A DNA stretch of 64,000 bases from Actinomycetospora endophytica (GTDB lineage: Bacteria > Actinomycetota > Actinomycetes > Mycobacteriales > Pseudonocardiaceae), in assembly GCF_021026375.1 (NCBI RefSeq), contig NZ_JAJNDB010000001.1, positions 1,612,001 to 1,676,000 of the forward strand, read 5' to 3'. Positions 1 through 9,801 of the stretch are shown here, one piece after another. Within the stretch, counting starts at the first letter, position 1; each line of letters starts with the position of its first letter. A program made the position numbers and the translations under genes. The notes beneath the pieces were generated by a model. That model ran no database searches, had not been told where the DNA came from, and worked only from the letters and a program-made list of their open reading frames with translations.

Positions 1-1
1 C

Positions 2-208
2 CGTCTCCCCACCCCGCCGAGCATGTGGGCGATCATCTCGGTCGTGCCGTTCGTCGTCGCCATCCTGCGCTACGCGGTGGACGTCGACGGCGGCAACGGC
101 GGCGAGCCCGAGGAGATCGTGCTGCACGACCGCGTGCTGCAGGTCCTCGGTGTCGCCTGGGTGGTGCTGGTCTTCCTCGCGGTCGAGCTCAGCCCCCTCC
201 CGCGCTGA
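2..208 (+). CDS. ubiA: Decaprenyl-phosphate phosphoribosyltransferase (UbiA family), C-terminal end only
   Basis: Only the last 68 codons are present; the gene runs off the left edge. The visible part has two hydrophobic segments on either side of a polar loop containing DVDGG and GEPEE, followed by HDRVLQVLG. This matches what I recall of the C-terminus of the Rv3806c type of membrane prenyltransferase. That enzyme joins PRPP to decaprenyl phosphate, the first step towards decaprenyl-phosphoryl arabinose, the arabinose donor of the wall. The context agrees, because DprE1 and DprE2, which act next in the pathway, and several arabinosyltransferases lie in the same window. The catalytic aspartate motifs are outside the window, so the call rests on this C-terminal pattern and on the neighbourhood. 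Confidence 0.75.
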   Translation, partial: RLPTPPSMWAIISVVPFVVAILRYAVDVDGGNGGEPEEIVLHDRVLQVLGVAWVVLVFLAVELSPLPR

Positions 209-268
209 CGTCCCACCGAACCGGAACGGCACCGCCGTACGGACACCGGACATGAGGAGGCGGACACG

Positions 269-883
269 GTGAGCGCGCCGGCCCCGGGGTGGACCCGACG
301 GGCCCCGCTGCTGTGGGCCCTGGTGCGCTACGCGCTCGTGGGGGTCGTGAACGCCGCGACCTACTACGTGGTCTACCTGCTCGTGCTCCGCGAGGTCGGC
401 TACCTCACCGCGCACGTCATCGGGCTGGGCGCCGCGATGATCGTGTCGTTCTTCCTGAACTGCCGCGTGACGTTCCGCGTGCGGCCGTCGTGGCGCCGCT
501 TCCTGCTCTACCCCGCCTCGCAGGCGGTCAACGTGGCCGCGACGACGGTCGGGGTGGTCGCGCTCGTCGGCGTCGGCGTGGACGAGCGCCTGGCCCCGCT
601 CGTGGCCGCGGTGCTCGCGGTGCCGGTGAGCTTCCTCGCCACCCGGCTCGTGCTCGCCCACCACCGCGCCACCACGACCACCGGGCCGATCCCGGTCGTG
701 ACGGCCACCGGCCCGGTCCCCACCGCGAGCCCGACCGCCGACACCGGCCCGATCCCGGTCGTGCCCGACGACCCGGGGACCCGCAGCCCCGGCACCGGGC
801 CCCTCGCGACGGTGGACCCGGCCGCCGCCGCGGTCCTCGAGGAGGACCCGGCGACCCTTCAGCTCATCGCCGTTCGACGGTGA
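269..883 (+). CDS. GtrA-family membrane protein with a TGPIPVV-repeat tail
   Basis: A 204-residue protein with four predicted membrane segments in residues 10-125 (LVRYALVGVVNAATYYVVY, then a segment ending FFLNCRVTFRV). This is the GtrA pattern. GtrA proteins are thought to help move polyprenyl-linked sugars across the membrane or to assist GT-C glycosyltransferases. The GTG start follows GAGGAGG by about nine bases. The last 70 residues are soluble, low in complexity and contain repeated TGPIPVV / TGPVPT units, which is unusual for GtrA. The gene directly follows the UbiA gene, so a role with decaprenyl-phosphoryl arabinose is a reasonable inference. Its 3' end overlaps the convergent FHA gene by 20 bases. 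Confidence 0.8.
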   Translation: MSAPAPGWTRRAPLLWALVRYALVGVVNAATYYVVYLLVLREVGYLTAHVIGLGAAMIVSFFLNCRVTFRVRPSWRRFLLYPASQAVNVAATTVGVVALVGVGVDERLAPLVAAVLAVPVSFLATRLVLAHHRATTTTGPIPVVTATGPVPTASPTADTGPIPVVPDDPGTRSPGTGPLATVDPAAAAVLEEDPATLQLIAVRR

Positions 884-1310
884 TCGTCGTCCACGCCCCG
901 ACGTGGATGCTGTCGCCGGAGCCCAGCGGGACGGCGGTGCCCGGTTCGAGGCGCTCGGCCGCGTAGTTCACCGAGGTCCCGTTGGTGGACCCGGCGTCGA
1001 GCACGACCCAGCGGTCCGGACCGACCGCGAGCAGCACGGCGTGCAGGTGCGAGACGCCGGGGTCGCGCGGCGGGCCGGTCAGGTCGATCCCCGGCACCTC
1101 GTCGTCGTCGGCGACGGAGGCCGACGGGTCCTCGTCCGGGACCCCGCGCCGCCCGATGCGGATCTCCTCGCCGCGCAGCGCGATCTCGAACTCCACCGGC
1201 TCGCCGGGGAAGGCGGGCACCGCGACCGGGTCCGTGGCGGGCTCGGCCCGCGCGCGCACCAGCTCGTAGTGGTCCCGGTCGGCCCAGACGCGCGCCGTCC
1301 AGCCCGTCAT
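864..1310 (-). CDS. FHA-domain protein
   Basis: A 148-residue protein whose second half is a forkhead-associated domain: RIGRRG near residue 52, DPGVSHLHAVL near 85 and STNGTSVN near 108. The GR, SxxH and NGT positions are the phosphothreonine-reading residues of the family. The N-terminal 45 residues are not recognisable and lack the ETT phosphorylation motif found in GarA/OdhI. It is the last gene of an overlapping minus-strand trio: its start shares ATGA with the stop of the PP2C gene. The trio suggests that it reads phosphorylation set by the PknG-like kinase and removed by the phosphatase; that link is inferred from position only. Confidence 0.85.
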   Translation of the reverse strand: MTGWTARVWADRDHYELVRARAEPATDPVAVPAFPGEPVEFEIALRGEEIRIGRRGVPDEDPSASVADDDEVPGIDLTGPPRDPGVSHLHAVLLAVGPDRWVVLDAGSTNGTSVNYAAERLEPGTAVPLGSGDSIHVGAWTTITVERR

Positions 1311-2575
1311 GGTCGGCCCGGCCGGGACGGGTCGTCGGTGTCCGCGGCCCGGTCGTCCTCACCGGGAGCGTCCACGTCGTCGCCGTCGAGCGGGATCAGG
1401 ATGGGCCCGGTGTCGTCGCTGCCGTCGGGGCGCGGGCCCCACTCGCCGTCGCCGTCGGCGGGGTCGAGCGGGAGCAGCGCCACGGTGGTGTTGTCGTGCC
1501 CGCCGTCCGCCAGCGCCGCGTCCACGAGGGCGCGGGCGTCGGCGAGGACGTCGTCGCCGCTCAGGAGCCCCGCGAGCCGGTCGGCGTCGGGGAGGTGGTT
1601 CCACAGCCCGTCGCTGCAGAGCAGCAGGAACCCGGGTCCGGCGGGCCGGAAGCGCCGCGCGCGGGCGGGTCCCTCGGGGGAGTCGTGGCCCAGCCACCGG
1701 GTGAGCACGTGGGCGCGGCGGTCGGCGTGGGCCTGCTCCCGCGTCATGACGCCCGCCGCGGCGATCTCCTCGGCCCACGAGTCGTCGGTGGAGAGCAGCT
1801 GCGAGGTGCCGTCGGAGGCCAGCCAGTACACCCGGCTGTCGCCGACCCAGGACACCACCGCGGAGCCGGCCCGGGTGACCGCGCCGGTGTAGGTGGTCGC
1901 GGGCGGGTCGTTCGGGTCCCCGAAGCGCACCAGGTCGGCCGCGGCCTCGGCCGCCGCGCTGGCGCCCGCCGCGGCCAGGTTGTCGAGCCCGCCGCGGCGG
2001 TCGTGGCCGTGGGCGACCACCCGGGTGAGGACCGCCGCGACCGCGGCCTCGGCCCCGGCCAGGGAGGCCTCGTCACCGCGGCGGGCCGAGGCGACGCCGT
2101 CGCAGACCGACGCGACGAGCACCTCGCCCGTCGGGGTCGCGATCCGGCCCAGCGCGCAGGCGTCCTCGTTGCGCCGCCGGCGCAGGCCGCGGTCGGTGAC
2201 CGCGGCGGCCGGGCCGAGCCGGAACTCCACGTGGTCGCGTACCGCGGGCCGCCGCGTCCCACAGTTCCCGCAGCTCCCGTCGGCCGCCCGGTCCGGGCCC
2301 GCGCCGCACTCCGGGCAGTCGGCCTCCTCGATCTCCGCGCGCGTCGCGTCGAGGACCGCGCGCAGGTCGGTGTGCTCGCCGGCGCTGCCCGCGGGACCGA
2401 CGGACTGCACGGGGACCCCGCCCGTGGGGTCCGGGTCCTGGGCGGACGCGGTCCCACGGGTCGCGGCGCCACCGTCCGGCACGGCGGCCGGGATCGCCGT
2501 CCCGGGGCTCGAGGGGTCGGAGCCCGGGTCGTCGGAGCCGTTCGTCGCGGACGGCGGCGCGGAGGACTCGGTCAC
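1307..2575 (-). CDS. PP2C-type Ser/Thr protein phosphatase with N-terminal zinc ribbon
   Basis: A 422-residue soluble protein. An acidic, serine-rich head of about 85 residues is followed by a zinc ribbon (CPECG ... CGNCG, near residues 88-105) and then a metal-dependent phosphatase domain. Conserved PP2C motifs are visible: TDRGLRRRRNEDAC, VCDGVAS, SWVGDSR, LLCSDGLWNH and GHDNTTVAL, which carry the metal-binding aspartates. A C-terminal tail of about 55 acidic residues follows. The zinc ribbon is not usual in PP2C enzymes and parallels the one in the neighbouring kinase. The gene overlaps the kinase upstream (start within ATGA) and the FHA gene downstream by four bases each, so the three are probably translated in a coupled way. 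Expected role: removing phosphate from Ser/Thr targets of the partner kinase. Confidence 0.9.
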   Translation of the reverse strand: MTESSAPPSATNGSDDPGSDPSSPGTAIPAAVPDGGAATRGTASAQDPDPTGGVPVQSVGPAGSAGEHTDLRAVLDATRAEIEEADCPECGAGPDRAADGSCGNCGTRRPAVRDHVEFRLGPAAAVTDRGLRRRRNEDACALGRIATPTGEVLVASVCDGVASARRGDEASLAGAEAAVAAVLTRVVAHGHDRRGGLDNLAAAGASAAAEAAADLVRFGDPNDPPATTYTGAVTRAGSAVVSWVGDSRVYWLASDGTSQLLSTDDSWAEEIAAAGVMTREQAHADRRAHVLTRWLGHDSPEGPARARRFRPAGPGFLLLCSDGLWNHLPDADRLAGLLSGDDVLADARALVDAALADGGHDNTTVALLPLDPADGDGEWGPRPDGSDDTGPILIPLDGDDVDAPGEDDRAADTDDPSRPGRP

Positions 2576-3606
2576 GTCGGGAAGGCTCCTCGGGGGGCGT
2601 GCGCAGGGGCGGGCGCGGCGGGGCGGCTGGGATCATCTTGGTGCACGGCGTCCGCGGTGTCCGTCCCACCCACGCCGAGGGCGGCGAGGAGGTCCGTGCC
2701 CAGGGCCGCGACATCGGCGTGACGGAGCCCGGGATCGGCCGCGGTCGCCCGCGTGATCACCGGATCCAGGGGCGTCGGGTCCTCGACGGGGCGGCGCGGG
2801 GCCAGGTGCGGGCGCACCGGCCGACCGAGCAGGACGGCGAGCGTGCGGCCCAGCGCGTAGACCTCCGAGGCGACCGAGGGGCCGGCTCCGCCCGGCGCGA
2901 TCTCCGGCGCGAGGAAGCCCTCGGTGCCCCAGACCGGGGCGATGCGGTCGTCGAGGCGCCGCACCGACCCGAGGTCGACCAGGACCGGCCCGTCCGGCGC
3001 CCGCAGCACGTTGCTCGGCTTGAGGTCGGCGTGCAGCAGGCCGAGCCCGTGGAGGTGGCCGACCGCCGGGATGACGCCGAGCACGAGCGCGGCCGCGTCG
3101 TCGGGGGACAGCGGCCCGCGCGCCGGCCCGCCGTGGACCGGTTCCAGGACGAGGTGGACCGCGTCCGCCGTCGTGACGACGTCGCGCAGCCCGACGAGCG
3201 CGGGGTGGCCGTGACCGAGCAGCCGGGCGGGGGTCGCGGCGTCGTCGTCGCGCCGGCGTGCGACGACGACGCTGCCGCCCCGCTCGCCGTCGTCGGCGGT
3301 GTAGAGCCAGTCGCCGCCGCGCGCGAGCGGCCCGGTGATCGTCCACCGCCCGCCCAGCACGGTGCCGGGGGCGAGCTCCGGCGCGAGGTCGAAGACGTGG
3401 CGACAGTGGGCGCAGGTGCCGCGCAGGCGCCCGGGCCTGCCGTCGCGGGCCCGCCCGACGGGGGCCTCGCAGGACGGGCACCACCGTCGCGACTCCGGGA
3501 ACAGGGCGGCGGCCCGGGCGAGGAGGTCGTCGGTGGCGTGCCGTCCCCCCGCGGCGGGCCGCAGGCCCTGCCGGGCCCGGCCCGGCCGCGTGCTGTGACG
3601 GTCCAC
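2572..3606 (-). CDS. Short PknG-like protein kinase or pseudokinase
   Basis: A 344-residue protein with the order of the PknG N-terminal half: a rubredoxin-like zinc ribbon (Cys 43, 46, 65, 68) joined to a kinase domain. The catalytic loop HADLKPSN (Asp194, Lys196, Asn199), the metal-binding DLG (Asp211) and the APE motif (GTEGFLAPE) are present. These match the PknG forms NDLKPEN, DLG and GFQAPE as I recall them. The lysine of the VAIK-type motif is missing: the strand reads SVVVARR, with Ala/Arg at 116-117. No helix-C glutamate is evident in ARLLGHGHPALV. The TPR domain of PknG is absent. It could be a weak kinase, an odd one or a pseudokinase. The GTG start at 3606 lies six bases after GGGGAG; the open frame continues upstream, but those codons do not look coding. 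Confidence 0.75.
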   Translation of the reverse strand: MDRHSTRPGRARQGLRPAAGGRHATDDLLARAAALFPESRRWCPSCEAPVGRARDGRPGRLRGTCAHCRHVFDLAPELAPGTVLGGRWTITGPLARGGDWLYTADDGERGGSVVVARRRDDDAATPARLLGHGHPALVGLRDVVTTADAVHLVLEPVHGGPARGPLSPDDAAALVLGVIPAVGHLHGLGLLHADLKPSNVLRAPDGPVLVDLGSVRRLDDRIAPVWGTEGFLAPEIAPGGAGPSVASEVYALGRTLAVLLGRPVRPHLAPRRPVEDPTPLDPVITRATAADPGLRHADVAALGTDLLAALGVGGTDTADAVHQDDPSRPAAPAPAHAPRGAFPT

Positions 3607-4006
3607 CACGTGCTCCCCGTGCGCGGATGAGTCGGCATCCGCTCGCGCCCCGACGGCCCGTCCACCGGGATCGCTGGTGTGACCCGGAGGACGGTCCGAG
3701 CACGATACCTCCGCCCTTCGCCGGGGCCCGACCCGTCCACGACCACGGCCCGCGACCGGCCGTCGCGCCAGCTGCGACCCCCGGCGCACCGGGTTCCACC
3801 GTCGAGGGGACACCGTCGGTGGACGTCCGGCGGAACGTGACGAGGCACCCGGTGGTGCCCGGGCGCCGAGCGGTTCCGACGCCGGGCCCCCGGGCGCCGG
3901 ATGGCCGGAAAGGTGCGATGCTGGCTCGACGTACCCCCGTCCGGGGCGGTCGCAGCGCAACCGATTGCGCTGCGCGGCGCCGGACACCGAGCCACGGAGA
4001 CGCGCA
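3607..4006. other. Intergenic region between divergent genes
   Basis: About 400 bases separate the PknG-like gene (minus) from a small plus-strand gene. Open frames cross it but have no start with a ribosome site and no recognisable protein. It must hold promoters for both directions; I could not pick a convincing -10/-35 pair by eye. Confidence 0.5.
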
Positions 4007-4354
4007 GTGACTTCATCGACTCCGACCCCGTCGACGGGGTCGCAGACGAGCGAGGACCAGCCGTCCGCGGAGAGTGCCCGGCACCGTGTCGACGGCGCCG
4101 TTCCCGCGGGTCCGGACAGCAGCTCCCCGGGGGCAGGGAGCACCACCTCCTCCGACGGCGCGGCCACCGACCTCGCGGCGAGCGCCGCCGAGGCCGAGCG
4201 GGCCCTCGCCGAGGCCGCGAAGGCCGCCGAGCAGGCGGTCGCCGAGGCCCACGACGACGGGCAGGACGCCGTCAAGAAGGGGTACGACGACGCCCGGCGC
4301 GCGGCCGACGAGGCGTTCGAGCAGTCCGCGTCCCGGGCCGACCGCGGGGAGTGA
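4007..4354 (+). CDS. Small Ala/Glu-rich helical protein, unknown
   Basis: A 115-residue protein started by a GTG six bases after GGAGA. The first half is Ser/Thr/Pro-rich and probably disordered. The second half (about residues 50-105) is rich in Ala, Glu, Lys and Asp in heptad-like order (AEAERALAEAAKAAEQ), so a single amphipathic helix or coiled coil is expected. There is no signal peptide or membrane segment. I do not recognise the family. An earlier in-frame ATG at 3965 would add 14 Arg-rich residues and has no ribosome site, so it was not used. Confidence 0.55.
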   Translation: MTSSTPTPSTGSQTSEDQPSAESARHRVDGAVPAGPDSSSPGAGSTTSSDGAATDLAASAAEAERALAEAAKAAEQAVAEAHDDGQDAVKKGYDDARRAADEAFEQSASRADRGE

Positions 4355-4414
4355 GGCCCGGCCCGCACGGGCGGAGGGGCGGGTCCGTGTCGGGCACAGC
4401 GGGGAGGGGCCGCG

Positions 4415-4804
4415 ATGACCGTGCAGACGAGGGTGACCGAGCACGGCGTCCTGCTGCGCTTCACCGGGCGCGACCGGGTCTACGCCTGCCGCGGCGGGGT
4501 GTTCCTGCCCATCGACCGCGTGCTCGGCGCCCGGACCCTCGGCCGGCGTGACGCCGTGGCGGCCAGCCCCCGCGTCCACCTGCCCGGCATCTCGGTCCCG
4601 GGGATGCTGCGCGCCGGGGCGTACGGCGTGGGGGAGCGCCGGCAGCTGTGGATGGTGCACGCCGCGACGACGCTGCTGGCCATCTACCTGCGCGGCGTCC
4701 CGTTCCACCGCGTGGTCGTCGAGGTCGACGACCCCGAGGGCCTCAGCCGGATCATCAACGCCGCGCTGCCGCCGCGCGGGCTGCCGTCGGGCAGCCGCCG
4801 CTGA
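4415..4804 (+). CDS. Conserved hypothetical protein, PH-like fold suspected
   Basis: A 129-residue protein starting at ATG after GGGGAGG. It has alternating short hydrophobic strands (GVLLRFTGRDRVYACRGGVFLPI, in part), a HLPGISVPGMLRAG segment and a final IYLRGVPFHRVVVEVDDPEGL helix-strand unit. This resembles, from memory, a widespread actinobacterial family of about 110 residues with a pleckstrin-homology-like fold and no known function. No catalytic motif is visible. It is co-directional with the small helical protein 60 bases upstream and convergent with the lyase-like lipoprotein gene. Confidence 0.65.
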   Translation: MTVQTRVTEHGVLLRFTGRDRVYACRGGVFLPIDRVLGARTLGRRDAVAASPRVHLPGISVPGMLRAGAYGVGERRQLWMVHAATTLLAIYLRGVPFHRVVVEVDDPEGLSRIINAALPPRGLPSGSRR

Positions 4805-4829
4805 GCCGGCGGCCCGGCTCAGCGGCCGA

Positions 4830-5689
4830 TCAGCCCTTCGGCCCGACCAGCGCCGCCGCCGAGTCGTAGCTGCGGGCCACCCGCGCGTCGATGAGGTAGA
4901 GCGTGGCCGACTGGTTGATGGCGGTGTCCCGGTAGATGCCGGTCTTGAGGTAGGAGTCCTCGTCCTGGTAGCGGGTGCCGCCCGGGGGCCGGTACGCGTT
5001 GATGCGCTGCTGCCCGTTCATCCAGACGTCGACCTGGGCCTTCTTCGGGTCGGTGGAGAACTTCACGTGCAGGACGATGTCCGTCTGCTGCCCCACGACG
5101 GCGGGCCCGATCGGCACCGAGAAGTAGTTGGCTCCCGGGTCGTCCCCGCCGGCGCCGCCGTCGAGCACGAACTGGCCGTGGTCGACCTTGACCTCGATGG
5201 GCGGGCTGCCGTCGCCGTCGTTCTTCCACTGCGCGACGACCTGCCAGCCGTCGGCGTTCACGGGGAAGTCGTCCGGGAGGTTCCACGCGAAACCGAAGTA
5301 GGCGTCGTCGCCCTCCTTGTAGGAGTCGATCTGCGGCTCGAGCTCGGTGCGCTTGCCACCGCCGGGGACGGTGTAGCGCACGGCCTTCGCGCCGGTGACC
5401 CCGGGCGCGTCGACGATCTCGGGAGCCGGGGCGCCGTCGTTGTTGTAGGGCGTGTTCCGGAAGTTCGCCAACGGGTTCGGCCCGGAGAGGTTCGCCTGCC
5501 AGAGCGGGGCGGGCACGGACGCCGGGTCGGGTGCCCCGGTGAGCGGCGGCGCGCTGCCGGTGGCGGTCGAGGCGGGCGATCCCGACCCGGAGCCGCCGGA
5601 GCCGGAGCACCCGACGACCACCCCGGCCACCAGCAGGACCGACACGGCGAGCCCGAGCAGGCCGTGGATCCGGGTTCCGGTGGAGGTCC

Positions 5690-5693
<4 letters not shown>
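4830..5693 (-). CDS. Lipoprotein with polysaccharide-lyase-like (heparin-lyase-like) domain
   Basis: A 287-residue predicted lipoprotein: a short basic start, a hydrophobic segment and a lipobox ending VVGC near residue 26, then a Gly/Ser linker. From about residue 70 there is one beta-rich domain with KRTELEPQ, WQVVAQWKNDGDGSPP, DIVLHVKFSTDP and YLKTGIYRD. It belongs to the same family as the two lectin-bearing proteins at 37.3 and 38.9 kb. The QWKNDGDGSPP and GIYRD motifs fit the polysaccharide lyase family related to heparin lyase I; the substrate is unknown and a wall or capsule glycan is a guess. The GTG start overlaps the prfC stop (GTGA) and GGAG lies seven bases upstream, so translation is probably coupled to prfC. 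Confidence 0.75.
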
Positions 5694-7342
<1,649 letters not shown>

Positions 7343-7685
7343 CGCGCGGTCCTCCCGATGCTTCTCGCCGTCCCCATCGCGGGCCAGATTACGGGCCACG
7401 CCGGTGTGACCGGTGTCTGGGGGACGCGCACGTGCGGGCGGTCACCGCCGTCGTCGTGGCGTCCGTACGGCGGCGTCCGGCGACCGTCCGGCGGACGCTC
7501 GTCGCGTGTAGCGGACCGCCCAACGGATCCCACCATTCACGTCTGTTTCACCGCGCCCGGTCACCACGGCACACTCTCCACGGGCAGACCGCCCGGTTTG
7601 CCAGCGGGACGTCGCGGCCCGACCGGTCCCCCCGGGGGGAGGGGACCGTCCGGGCCGTGACGCCTCCTCACCGGGCGCCCCGGCG
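7343..7685. other. Intergenic region upstream of prfC
   Basis: About 340 bases with no convincing gene on either strand. It contains the prfC promoter region and, near 7624-7648, a hairpin that probably ends transcription of the PASTA gene. Confidence 0.5.
7624..7648 (-). terminator. Hairpin after the PASTA gene
   Basis: CGGTCCCC at 7624-7631 pairs perfectly with GGGGACCG at 7641-7648 around a nine-base loop. It lies about 40 bases past the PASTA stop on the minus strand. There is no T-run, as is common in actinobacterial terminators. Confidence 0.45.
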
Positions 7686-7988
7686 TCATCGCCGGGCGCC
7701 GGCACCGTCCAGGGGCTGGTCGGGGGCCACGCGCGGCATGTTCCCGCCGCCCCCGCCGTCGTCGGGCTCGACCCAGATCGTCACCGGGTCGCCGGCCGGG
7801 ACCCGGATACCCGCCAGGGGCTGCTGGGCGGTGACCGTGCCGCTGACCGTCGGCGGGGTGTCGGGGTCGGGATCGACCGCCACGACCCGCGCGGAGATGG
7901 CCACCTCGTGGGCCTGGGCGGCCGGGAGCCCCACCAGTGCGGGCACCAGCACCAGGTCGGGCTCGTCCATCCTCACGACGGTAGCCAC
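7686..7988 (-). CDS. Single-PASTA-domain protein
   Basis: A 100-residue protein whose residues 12-75 follow the PASTA pattern: VPALVGLPAAQAHEVA, then GTVTAQQPLAGIRVPAGDPVTIWV. PASTA units usually hang outside the membrane on PknB-type kinases or penicillin-binding proteins and sense muropeptides. Here there is one free-standing unit with no signal peptide or membrane anchor in the assigned frame, so it may be cytoplasmic. The tail is Gly/Pro-rich and disordered. The GTG start at 7988 is uncertain; an ATG at 7970 is possible, but AGG sits right against it. Confidence 0.65.
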   Translation of the reverse strand: MATVVRMDEPDLVLVPALVGLPAAQAHEVAISARVVAVDPDPDTPPTVSGTVTAQQPLAGIRVPAGDPVTIWVEPDDGGGGGNMPRVAPDQPLDGAGARR

Positions 7989-8101
7989 GACGAGGCCGCC
8001 GTTGAAGGGCCGCCAACCCCGGTCGGTCCGTCGTTCGGCAAGATGCGCGTTCCGGCGTCACCGCGCCGGCCCGAGGGCACGAACGACGGCGGGGCGGCGC
8101 A

Positions 8102-9610
8102 ATGGGCGATCCGAAGACGGCCGGACGGCGTAACTGGAGCCGCCTACGGGCCCAGCGCGGCGTGGTGCTGCTCGCAGCCGGGGCGCTGCTGCTCGCGGGC
8201 TGCGGGGGCACCTCGAGCCTGCCGGCGCTGCAGACCGACACCTCGGCGCCGTCGTCGAGCTCGAGTCCGCCACCACCGCCGACCGCGCTCGGCGCCCCGG
8301 CGAACTTCGTGCCGTGCGACGGCGCGTTCCAGTGCGCCACGATCATGGTGCCGGTCGACTACGCCCAGCCGAACGGCCCGACCGTCGGCATCGGGATCGT
8401 GCGCCAGCCCGCGAAGGACCAGTCCCGCAAGGCCGGGGTGCTGCTCGTCAACCCCGGCGGGCCCGGCGGCTCGGGGATCGACACCGTGGAGAGCGGCCAG
8501 GTCCCGGCCGCCGTCGCGGACCGCTTCGACGTCATCGGGTTCGACCCGCGCGGCGTGGGGCGCAGCAACGCGCTGAAGTGCCCGGTCGGCCCCGACAGCC
8601 CGTACTACGGCGACCCGGACCCCGGGAACCCCGCCGGCGAGGCGTCGGCCGAGCAGGCCGTCGAGCGCTACGACCAGTCCTGTGGCGACACCTACCACCA
8701 GCTGCTGCCCCATCTCGGGACCCGGGACGTCGCGCGGGACATGGACTCGATCCGCAATGCCCTCGGCGAGCAGCAGATCAGCTACCTCGGGTACTCCTAC
8801 GGCACGTCGATCGGCCAGATCTACGGCGAGATGTTCCCGCAGCGGATCCGGGCGATGGTGCTCGACGGCGTCGTCGACGTGACGCTGCCCGGGCTCGACC
8901 CCAGCCAGGCCGAGAGCTTCGAGAACTCGCTGCACCAGTTCGCCGACGACTGCGCCTCCCGGCCCGACTGCGCGGCCGGCCCCGACCCGATCGCGATGCT
9001 CGACCGGGTCCGCGCCCGCGTGAAGGCGTCGCCGCTGCCGGTCGCCGGGACCACGCCGCTCTCGGCGGGGCTGCTCGAGCTCGGCGTGGTGCTGCCGCTG
9101 TACTCCAAGGGGAACTGGCCGACCCTGGCGCAGGCCCTCAAGGCCGCGGACTCCGGCGACGGCGGCCCGATGCGCCGGCTGGCCGCGAAGTACTTCGAGG
9201 GGTCGAACTCGGACACCTACAACGCCGTGACCTGCCTGGACAACTCGTGGCCGCGCAACCAGGAGGACGTGCTCGCCCAGGCGCGCGCCGCCGAGGCGCG
9301 GGCGCCGCACTTCAGCGGCAACGTGCTCGTCAGCGGGCTGACCTGCGCGGACTGGCCCGTCCCGCAGGATCCGCTGACGCCGCCGACCGGCCAGGGGCTC
9401 GCCCCGACCCTCGTCATCGGCACCACCAACGACCCGGCCACGCCGTACCAGAACAGCGTGAACCTGGCGCGGCGGCTGACCGGCTCGGCGCTGCTGACCT
9501 ACCGCGGAGACGGGCACACCGTGTACGGGCAGGGCGTCTCGTGCGTGGACGACCAGGTGAACCGGTACCTCACCGACCTGACGCTGCCGGGGCCGAACGC
9601 GACGTGCTGA
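8102..9610 (+). CDS. Secreted alpha/beta hydrolase, TAP-type peptidase
   Basis: A 502-residue predicted lipoprotein: Arg-rich start, hydrophobic stretch and lipobox LLAGC near residue 37, then a Ser/Pro linker. The alpha/beta-hydrolase domain has NPGGPGGSG (oxyanion loop), the nucleophile elbow GYSYG with Ser232, TNDPATP supplying the acid, and GDGHTVYG with the catalytic His near the C-terminus. The order and the C-terminal cap fit the tripeptidyl-aminopeptidase (TAP) group of Streptomyces-type secreted exopeptidases and related lipases. The cysteines SCGDTYH, CASRPDC, TCLDN, TCADW and SCVDD suggest disulphides. The substrate is not predictable. Confidence 0.85.
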   Translation: MGDPKTAGRRNWSRLRAQRGVVLLAAGALLLAGCGGTSSLPALQTDTSAPSSSSSPPPPPTALGAPANFVPCDGAFQCATIMVPVDYAQPNGPTVGIGIVRQPAKDQSRKAGVLLVNPGGPGGSGIDTVESGQVPAAVADRFDVIGFDPRGVGRSNALKCPVGPDSPYYGDPDPGNPAGEASAEQAVERYDQSCGDTYHQLLPHLGTRDVARDMDSIRNALGEQQISYLGYSYGTSIGQIYGEMFPQRIRAMVLDGVVDVTLPGLDPSQAESFENSLHQFADDCASRPDCAAGPDPIAMLDRVRARVKASPLPVAGTTPLSAGLLELGVVLPLYSKGNWPTLAQALKAADSGDGGPMRRLAAKYFEGSNSDTYNAVTCLDNSWPRNQEDVLAQARAAEARAPHFSGNVLVSGLTCADWPVPQDPLTPPTGQGLAPTLVIGTTNDPATPYQNSVNLARRLTGSALLTYRGDGHTVYGQGVSCVDDQVNRYLTDLTLPGPNATC

Positions 9611-9664
9611 GCCGCCGCGGCGCGGCGCCGCCGACCCCGCTGACCCCGGTGATCATCAGCACGT
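9602..9664 (+). terminator. Possible long-arm terminator after the hydrolase gene
   Basis: ACGTGCTGA at 9602-9610, which includes the stop codon, is the inverse of TCAGCACGT at 9656-9664. The space between is very GC-rich and can fold further. Moderate support only. Confidence 0.35.
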
Positions 9665-9762
9665 GACGCAGGCTCGGCGGCGCACGGCGTTGCCTGACGT
9701 CCCCTCGACGCCCACCGCAGCACGCCGCCACCACCTACGATGGCGAGCGGTGTGCCGGGAAG

Positions 9763-9795
9763 CCTGGTCGGCGGTCGATGCCGCCTGATCAGGAG
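9763..9795 (+). promoter_or_regulatory. Hairpin covering the nhaA ribosome binding site
   Basis: CCTGGTC (9763-9769) pairs with GATCAGG (9787-9793) with one G-U. Inside it GGCGG (9770-9774) pairs with CCGCC (9781-9785) around a six-base loop, leaving a single unpaired T. The 3' arm includes the first three bases of AGGAG (9791-9795), the ribosome binding site of nhaA. The fold would block initiation until opened. A GTGCCGGG stretch just 5' could form an alternative pairing with CGGC. The structure is seen in the sequence; the regulatory role is inferred. Confidence 0.6.
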
Positions 9796-9801
9796 CCGCC
9801 C

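Noticed and set aside
3607-4464. Upstream extension of the PknG-like gene to 630 codons
   Set aside because: The added residues are low complexity, have no ribosome site and cross the intergenic region and the opposite genes. The match to PknG begins at the zinc ribbon.
9778-9801. ATG 9778 as nhaA start
   Set aside because: It lies in the loop of the leader hairpin and has no ribosome site; GTG 9802 has AGGAG at the right distance.
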